Source: an uncultured Sphingobacteriales bacterium (GTDB taxonomy: Bacteria; Bacteroidota; Bacteroidia; Chitinophagales; Chitinophagaceae). From it: a stretch of 64,000 bases of DNA. The notes beneath the pieces were generated by a model. That model saw only the letters and a program-made list of their open reading frames with translations, searched no databases and was not told where the DNA came from. Below are positions 59,024-64,000 of the stretch, piece by piece (position 1 is the stretch's first letter; each line of letters opens with the position of its first letter). A program made the translations under genes and the position numbers. Location of the stretch: assembly GCA_937871285.1 (NCBI GenBank), contig CALMQS010000048.1, forward strand, positions 1-64,000, in the 5' to 3' direction.

Positions 59024-59047
59024 AAAAGAGCGGCTTTCCGCTCTTTT
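59024..59047 (+). terminator. Rho-independent terminator of the Gly/Tyr-rich lipoprotein gene
   Basis: A 10-bp perfect stem AAAAGAGCGG / CCGCTCTTTT with loop CTTT, ending in a T run, 52 bp past the stop codon. Confidence 0.88.
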
Positions 59048-59094
59048 TAGTATAATAAAGTTGCAGATCCTTTGATTTTAAACCATTCAAAAAT

Positions 59095-60681
59095 ATGAGG
59101 AAACTAGTATTAACTTCAGGATTTATTCTTTCCATTACCATTTTATCAGCGCAGGAACCTTTAGACGCCATACGGTACTCCTGGCTTACGCCACAGGGAA
59201 CGGCACGTGCGCAATCATTAGGGGGAGCTGTTAGCGCATTGGGCGGCGACATATCGGCGCTTTATACCAACCCCGCGGGGATCGGATTATATAAAACGAG
59301 CGAAATCGTGTTAACACCCGGCTTTACTTTTAGCAACAATAAAGCTACTTACAGGGGCGCTTCGGCAACCGACAGTAAAAGCAGCTTCAATTACGGACCT
59401 GTGGGTGTAGTTTGGGGCATTCCCTCTTATAAAGCAAACAGCAAATGGAAGAATATGAGCGTTGGGCTGGCTGTTAGCAAAGCAGCTAATTTTAATAATA
59501 GAGTGTATCTTAGCGGGGAGAATAATCAAAATTCATATTCGGAAAAATATATTGATCAGTTATATCGTGATAATAGAGCCGGCCCTAATGATATAGATGA
59601 AATGTTAAATGACCCTAATTATAGGTATGGTCCCGCCCTTGCATTTAATACTTATCTCATTGATACAATAACCGATATGAATGGCAATTTTGGATATTTC
59701 AGTAGTGCTTCAGATATATTAAGGACGGGAGGGCCTCTGGGGCAGCAACAGATTATATCAACAAAGGGAAGTATTTCAGATTTTAGTATAGGTGTTGGAG
59801 GAAATTATAACGATGTATTTTATATTGGAGGTTCACTCAATATTAACACGTTAAAATACGTACGTAACAGTAGTTTTAAGGAAATAGACACTAAGAGTGA
59901 TCCTGGAAATTATTTTGATAGTTTTGTTGCAGACGATTATTTAAGAACAGATGGTACGGGAGCAAGCATTAAAATCGGTATCATATTTAAACCTGTTGAG
60001 GCATTGCGGGTAGGATTGAATTTTCATAGCCCTTCCTGGTATTCTTTTAAGGATACTTATTATGCTTCGCTTACTACTGATACTGAAGGTTACGCAGGCG
60101 TTAAGTCGCAGAGCTCGCTGGATCTGAATGACGGCTACGCGGGTGAATATACATACAGGTATAAAACCCCCATGCGTATAGGCGCAGGACTGGCCTATAT
60201 TTTCGGAACCCAGGCGGATGTAAGTTCTCAAAAAGGATTTATCACTGCCGATATTGAATATGTGGATTATAAAGGGAATACATTTAATACACAGGATAAT
60301 ACGAGCGCAGGGGATAAAGAATATTTCAACAAACTAAATAAGGATATAGATAAGGTATTCAAATCTGCTATCAATTTTCGAATTGGTGGGGAATTGAAAT
60401 TTGAAACGGTAATGGTTAGGGCCGGCTTCAACTATTATAGCAACCCCTATACCAGCAATTATTTTGACAACCAGCCCGGAGATATAACCAATGCAAGCCG
60501 TATGAATATCAGTGGCGGGCTGGGCTGGCGTAATAAAGGAATGTTTGTTGACCTGGCCTATATTCACCAGATCATTAAAGACGCGTATTATCCCTATCGT
60601 TTAGATGAAGGCGTATATAACGCTGCGAAGCTTAGCAATACCATTGGCAATATATTGCTCACGGTTGGGTTTAAGTTTTAA
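59095..60681 (+). CDS. Outer-membrane transport protein, OMPP1/FadL/TodX-like
   Basis: A 528-residue beta-barrel porin. Signal peptide MRKLVLTSGFILSITILSAQ; then RYSWLTPQGTARAQSLGG and ALGGDISALYTNPAGIGLYK, the N-terminal hatch signature of FadL relatives. The rest alternates amphipathic strands (VGLNFHSPSWYSF, ADIEYVDYKGNTF, VRAGFNYYSNPYTSNYF) and ends in an aromatic-final strand (ILLTVGFKF), the signal for BAM assembly. FadL-type channels pass hydrophobic molecules; the solute is unknown. It is a single gene with a bidirectional terminator. Confidence 0.88.
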   Translation: MRKLVLTSGFILSITILSAQEPLDAIRYSWLTPQGTARAQSLGGAVSALGGDISALYTNPAGIGLYKTSEIVLTPGFTFSNNKATYRGASATDSKSSFNYGPVGVVWGIPSYKANSKWKNMSVGLAVSKAANFNNRVYLSGENNQNSYSEKYIDQLYRDNRAGPNDIDEMLNDPNYRYGPALAFNTYLIDTITDMNGNFGYFSSASDILRTGGPLGQQQIISTKGSISDFSIGVGGNYNDVFYIGGSLNINTLKYVRNSSFKEIDTKSDPGNYFDSFVADDYLRTDGTGASIKIGIIFKPVEALRVGLNFHSPSWYSFKDTYYASLTTDTEGYAGVKSQSSLDLNDGYAGEYTYRYKTPMRIGAGLAYIFGTQADVSSQKGFITADIEYVDYKGNTFNTQDNTSAGDKEYFNKLNKDIDKVFKSAINFRIGGELKFETVMVRAGFNYYSNPYTSNYFDNQPGDITNASRMNISGGLGWRNKGMFVDLAYIHQIIKDAYYPYRLDEGVYNAAKLSNTIGNILLTVGFKF

Positions 60682-60710
60682 GATGAGAATTGGAATATTT
60701 TTGATATAAA

Positions 60711-60750
60711 AGATAAAGAGGTTGCCATGATTTTTGCAACCTCTTTATCT
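60711..60750. terminator. Bidirectional terminator between convergent genes
   Basis: A perfect 15-bp stem AGATAAAGAGGTTGC / GCAACCTCTTTATCT with a 10-nt loop. It lies 29 bp after the FadL-like stop and 22 bp after the stop of the convergent gene. Confidence 0.88.
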
Positions 60751-60772
60751 TCAGCATAATTTATCCGTACTA

Positions 60773-61360
60773 TTATTTCTTAATAAACTTTCCCAGCGCT
60801 TTGCCAGCAGTAGCGTAGGTTTCTGAAAGCCTTTCACCGGTATCGAAATCATTTCCCCAATACGAATTGCCCGGAGCTTTATCAACAGATAGTTTAGCTA
60901 TTACATTACTTTTATTGGCAGTTTCCACAATCAGCACTTCGCCATTGATAAAAGCGTTTTTACGGGTGATGCCAATATTAAATCCCGGCTCTATGAAAGT
61001 GGTATGGAATATAATCGTGTATTTGGCATTATTGTCTATGGTCAGATCACTGTATTTGGTAAGTAATTCGTCAAACTTAGGCTGAAATCTGTACTCCCGG
61101 TCATCCACCCATTTCTTTGCCCAGCTGTCTCCTCTTCCTGCTTCCTTATTATTGTATTCTTCTGTTTTTGCCTTAATGTAGTCGGCTTCTTTATCAAATT
61201 TACCTACACTTATATTATCATAGGTAAATTCGGTATTCACCGCTTTTTCATTTTTCAGGTCAGGTACCTTACCTTCCACTACGCGGATGCGCTGGGCGTA
61301 TAGCTGGAGCGAAGCAAATGTTACTGCAAAAAGAAGGATGATTTTGGGGAGTGATTTCAT
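60773..61360 (-). CDS. Secreted protein of unknown function
   Basis: A 195-residue exported protein (MKSLPKIILLFAVTFASLQLYA, cleavage near YAQ). The mature part starts RIRVVEGKVPDLKNEKAVNTE. It has a helical charged middle (YIKAKTEEYNNKEAGRGDSW) and a strand-rich end (KYTIIFHTTFIEPGFNIGI, VLIVETANKSNVIAKLSVDKAPG). The last part resembles lipocalin- or DUF4410-like strands, but no family can be named with confidence. It lies 61 bp downstream of the chain-length-factor gene and may be co-transcribed with the fatty-acid-like cluster. Confidence 0.7.
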   Translation of the reverse strand: MKSLPKIILLFAVTFASLQLYAQRIRVVEGKVPDLKNEKAVNTEFTYDNISVGKFDKEADYIKAKTEEYNNKEAGRGDSWAKKWVDDREYRFQPKFDELLTKYSDLTIDNNAKYTIIFHTTFIEPGFNIGITRKNAFINGEVLIVETANKSNVIAKLSVDKAPGNSYWGNDFDTGERLSETYATAGKALGKFIKK

Positions 61361-61421
61361 ACAAATGGCTATTTATTTGTTTAGTGATATGATTGCGATA
61401 ATAAACGAAAGTACAGGGTTT

Positions 61422-62459
61422 TTATTTTTTGTGAGTAATAACAATGTGTATAAAACTGTGTTGCAATCCCCGGTAGCTGTTATAAATAATGATATTCCGC
61501 ACAGCAGCGGCTGATCCTTGTTTTTTGATCATATGCGGGGGTAATGGCTGCGGGTAACAGGCCAGCCATAGTGCTACCGATGAAGCGGTAGGGTATTCGC
61601 CGCACATGTGTTTAAAACGGGCAACGGTAGTATGATCGTCAAACAGCGATTCGGCGGCAGTATAATATTTTAATAAACGGTTATCGCCATTTTCACCGGT
61701 GAGCAGCATATCTGCTTTCTGCCCGGGAGCAAAGTGCTGTTGCATGAATTGCCGGAGCGCATGCCTTACTTCTGTTTCATCTGTTGTATGAAGGGTTTGT
61801 ATAGCGTTTATTTTTGCTAAGGCATTTTCAGCATCGTTATTAACTAAAAACATAACCGCGCCTTCTCCGGCAATAGTACCCTCAGATGACGTGGTATACA
61901 GCGCTTTATTAGAGATCTTTTCGTTTTTGTAACAGCCGTCTAAAAGATCAATATTATAATTGTAGTCGGAAATTTCATCCACTGCTCCCAGCAGGTAATG
62001 ATTACCCGGGTTTTCCCTGATCATCAGCATGGCATCGAGCAATGCATTTTCAAATGCCAGCCCCCGGTGCACATGGGTAATGTTGTATCCCCTGTTTTTA
62101 TCCAGCAATCCCATTTGCGCCGCAATGGCATTGGGGGTGCTTTGTACAAAATTTCCCGGGGTGAGCATCCCTTCGTCATAAGCTATGATCTGGTTAAGGA
62201 ATTTAATGCAGTCTTCCATGCCCCCGTTGGCCGTGCCTATAATAATCCCGTCTGTTGATTGTTGTTTGATGATGGGTATTGCAGCGCCTATGCCCATTCT
62301 TACCGCTTTCCCCATCCTGCGTAAAATACCGGGCGGAATGCCATCATATACCGGTTCCTTTGCCTTTAATTTATTATCAGTGTTTTCCTGCAATGCTTCC
62401 ACATCGGCATTTCTAAAAGTTTGCTGGGGCGATATGCAGGTATGGTGATGGATATACAT
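61422..62459 (-). CDS. Beta-ketoacyl synthase chain length factor-like protein
   Basis: About 345 residues from the ATG at 62459 (MYIHHHTCISPQQTF). The thiolase fold is recognisable (RRMGKAVRMGIGAAIPIIKQ; IIGTANGGMEDCIKFLNQII; GEGAVMFLV). The active-site cysteine region of ketosynthases, normally TACSS, reads ITHVHRGLAFENALL here, with no cysteine. It is therefore probably a non-condensing partner (chain length factor) that pairs with the next ketosynthase. Order ACP, KS, CLF is typical of flexirubin/aryl-polyene clusters of Bacteroidota. Confidence 0.85.
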   Translation of the reverse strand: MYIHHHTCISPQQTFRNADVEALQENTDNKLKAKEPVYDGIPPGILRRMGKAVRMGIGAAIPIIKQQSTDGIIIGTANGGMEDCIKFLNQIIAYDEGMLTPGNFVQSTPNAIAAQMGLLDKNRGYNITHVHRGLAFENALLDAMLMIRENPGNHYLLGAVDEISDYNYNIDLLDGCYKNEKISNKALYTTSSEGTIAGEGAVMFLVNNDAENALAKINAIQTLHTTDETEVRHALRQFMQQHFAPGQKADMLLTGENGDNRLLKYYTAAESLFDDHTTVARFKHMCGEYPTASSVALWLACYPQPLPPHMIKKQGSAAAVRNIIIYNSYRGLQHSFIHIVITHKK

Positions 62460-62461
62460 GG

Positions 62462-62640
62462 GAAGTAAAGTTCGAATTAAAGAACCAAAAAACAAATCAC
62501 AAGAAGCAAATAAAATTCAAATATTAAATCAAATCCGAAGCCTGAAATCCGAAATCCGAAACGAAAAATCCAGAACCCAAACGAATGTAACCATAAACCA
62601 CAAATAACAAACTATAAACCCTAAACTCCCAATCCCTCTT
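62462..62640. repeat. Intergenic word mosaic between ketosynthase and CLF genes
   Basis: AAAGAACCAAAAAACAAATC, AAATCCGAAGCCTGAAATCC, GAAATCCGAAACG, CATAAACCACAAATAACAAA and CTATAAACCCTAAACTCCC. Words match those at 15517-15945 (inverse), 19664-19880 and 25762-25961. It splits two genes that are usually adjacent. Confidence 0.6.
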
Positions 62641-63828
62641 CTATACTTTCGAAAAGATGAGCGAAGTGCAATTACCCCCGAAACCAAATGAATTAGACAT
62701 CACATGCTGCAATGACATTTGCCTGTAATGGGTTTCAGGTTTTAGGCCTGTGGCTGCTATTGCATTGCTGAAATGCAAACCGGGATATATTTCCTGGTAG
62801 TAAAGGCTTAAAACACTAAATACTGCCTCCACAGCGCCTGCCGCTCCAAGCGTGTGACCTGTGTTGGCTTTGGTGGAAGCAAAGGGCGGAGGCGTACCAA
62901 ATAAGCGCAGCATAGCCCGGCTTTCAACGGCGTCGTTATTTTCAGTAGCGGTACCGTGCGCATTGATAAAGCTGATGGCCGGCGCCGAAAGCCCGGCTTT
63001 TTCTAAAGCTTTTTGCATACACAAAAAAGGACCGTCTCCTTCGTCCGATAATGAGGAAGGATGAAACGCATCGTTGCTGTTGCCATAACCCGTTAATTCA
63101 GCGTATGTTTTTTTACCGGCAATATCTTCCTCTTTTTCCAATACCAGGAATGCAGCAGCTTCACCCAGGTTCAGCCCCTTCCTGTCCCTGTCGAACGGGG
63201 CGCATTTTTCAGGGGAAAGAATATGCAACGCGTTAAAGCCGTTGATCGTGAACTTAGCCAGGCTGTCGGTTCCGCCGGCGATCACGCACTTAGCCAAACC
63301 GTTTTTTAATAACCTTGCGCCATACATAATGGCATTAGAAGAAGAGGAACATGCGGTGTTGATGGTATTAATAATACCGCCCATCCGGTAACGCTTTTGC
63401 AGGTACAAATTAACGGAAGCGCAATCATAAGACGAAAGATACTCGGAGCCGTTCTCACTCCTGTTTGCATCATGGTATAGTTCATCCGTAAGGCACATGC
63501 CGCCTACCGTAGACCCGCCAATAAGCGCTGTATGCGGTGACGATAACTGTTGAGCCGAAAGACCCGCATCATCAGCCGCTTCTTTAAATGCATGTAAAGC
63601 CAGTGCGGAGCTGCGGGTAGTTCCTTTTTCATGGGCATGCAGCATATCTTTCAGCTCCTGGGTTCCCTTTTTTATTTCACCACAGGGTCTCAGCCCGGTA
63701 TACTTTGTGTTAAATAATGTTAGCGTGGAAATGCCGCTTTGCTTCCTGATCAGCGCTTCCCGGTTTTTTTGTACAGCATCCCCAATAGCGCTGATCATTC
63801 CCATTCCTGTTACAAAGATCCTGCTCAA
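62641..63828 (-). CDS. Beta-ketoacyl-ACP synthase (KAS II-like)
   Basis: A 395-residue condensing enzyme that extends an ACP-bound acyl or aryl chain with malonyl-ACP. Catalytic triad Cys160 (NTACSSSSNAI), His291 (NAHGTATENND) and His325 (KANTGHTLGAAG). Translation appears to start at TTG (63826-63828), giving MSRIFVTGMGMISAIG, the standard KAS opening. An internal ATG at codon 9 would remove a core strand. It lies 10 bp after the ACP stop, so they are co-transcribed. Confidence 0.92.
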   Translation of the reverse strand: MSRIFVTGMGMISAIGDAVQKNREALIRKQSGISTLTLFNTKYTGLRPCGEIKKGTQELKDMLHAHEKGTTRSSALALHAFKEAADDAGLSAQQLSSPHTALIGGSTVGGMCLTDELYHDANRSENGSEYLSSYDCASVNLYLQKRYRMGGIINTINTACSSSSNAIMYGARLLKNGLAKCVIAGGTDSLAKFTINGFNALHILSPEKCAPFDRDRKGLNLGEAAAFLVLEKEEDIAGKKTYAELTGYGNSNDAFHPSSLSDEGDGPFLCMQKALEKAGLSAPAISFINAHGTATENNDAVESRAMLRLFGTPPPFASTKANTGHTLGAAGAVEAVFSVLSLYYQEIYPGLHFSNAIAATGLKPETHYRQMSLQHVMSNSFGFGGNCTSLIFSKV

Positions 63829-63838
63829 TAGAAAATTT

Positions 63839-64000
63839 TTATTTTGTTTGGTGCAGGATAATATAGTCTGCCATGGTATTGATATCTACCAGTATTTTCC
63901 GGCCTTCCTTAGGGTCTTGTATGGTAATGCCGTATTCGCGCGACAGTAATACGATCAGTTCAATAGAGTCAATAGAATCAAGTCCGAGCCCTTCGCCAAA
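63839..64000 (-). CDS. Acyl carrier protein, 5' part beyond the window
   Basis: The last 53 codons of an acyl carrier protein. The phosphopantetheine serine lies in GLDSIDSIELIVLL, in helix 2, and the rest (DINTMADYI) matches helix 4. The start lies beyond base 64000. It is the upstream partner of the KAS and CLF genes and marks the edge of a pigment-type biosynthetic cluster. Confidence 0.9.
   Translation of the reverse strand, partial: FGEGLGLDSIDSIELIVLLSREYGITIQDPKEGRKILVDINTMADYIILHQTK

Overview
The window comes from a Bacteroidota chromosome, most likely family Chitinophagaceae. Evidence for this: Bacteroidota-type promoter boxes of the TAnnTTTG kind, few Shine-Dalgarno sites, a fragment of a TonB-dependent receptor of the carboxypeptidase-regulatory/plug type, a GH127-type glycosidase, FHS-type sugar permeases, a split transketolase, DUF3078 and OMPP1/FadL-like proteins, and the start of a flexirubin/aryl-polyene-like ketosynthase cluster. 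Family-level placement is inference. No rRNA, tRNA, CRISPR array, transposase or integrase gene was seen.

Layout. 0.3-14.5 kb is mostly minus-strand core or housekeeping material: an FAD oxidoreductase with a PNPOx-like stress protein, a YtxH/holin-like membrane trio, a hotdog protein, a membrane-tethered C1 peptidase, DsbD, ScpA, a DUF3078 protein, MscL, a PPK2 kinase, ribosome recycling factor and an undecaprenyl-phosphate sugar transferase. 14.6-18.8 kb (plus strand) has the N-terminal transketolase subunit without its partner, a secreted GH127-like glycosidase and a lone ECF sigma factor. 18.8-23.1 kb is a minus-strand catabolic module: MFS transporter, HPS/KGPDC-type enzyme, MDR dehydrogenase, SDR. 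An M20 amidohydrolase and an acyl-CoA-dehydrogenase-fold flavoprotein follow. 25.9-34.8 kb is an exported phosphoester-hydrolysis island: two GDPD proteins (one fused to an alpha/beta hydrolase), a PafA-like phosphatase, two tandem purple-acid-phosphatase-like proteins, an alkaline-phosphatase-superfamily lipoprotein, and a 57-codon relic of a second copy of that lipoprotein. An SMP-30 lipoprotein lies next to it.

36-47 kb is an accessory, gene-poor stretch. It holds small cassette-sized genes (DUF2795, DinB, DUF2200, two lipoproteins, an MBL hydrolase) and several gene stubs (ParE-like toxin, SDR, XRE regulator, DHFR-like protein, TonB receptor). It also holds a dispersed family of palindromic repeats and two long sites that fold like integron attC sites. 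47-56.4 kb covers sugar handling: a TIM-barrel isomerase-like lipoprotein, a nitronate monooxygenase, a ROK kinase, two FHS permeases, GlgA and GlgC. 56.4-64 kb has prolyl-tRNA synthetase, a Gly/Tyr-rich lipoprotein, a FadL-like porin, a secreted unknown and, running off the edge, chain-length-factor, ketosynthase and acyl-carrier-protein genes.

The signals most worth a second look are these: (i) a 66-bp hairpin element inserted in frame, with a 12-bp direct repeat, in the signal-peptide region of a phosphoesterase gene; (ii) the attC-like pair around a small lipoprotein gene; (iii) the two-module palindromic repeat family, with a compensatory base change between copies; (iv) intergenic mosaics built from a small shared vocabulary of short near-tandem words. 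All stems, repeats and family names were read by eye, without alignment or folding software.
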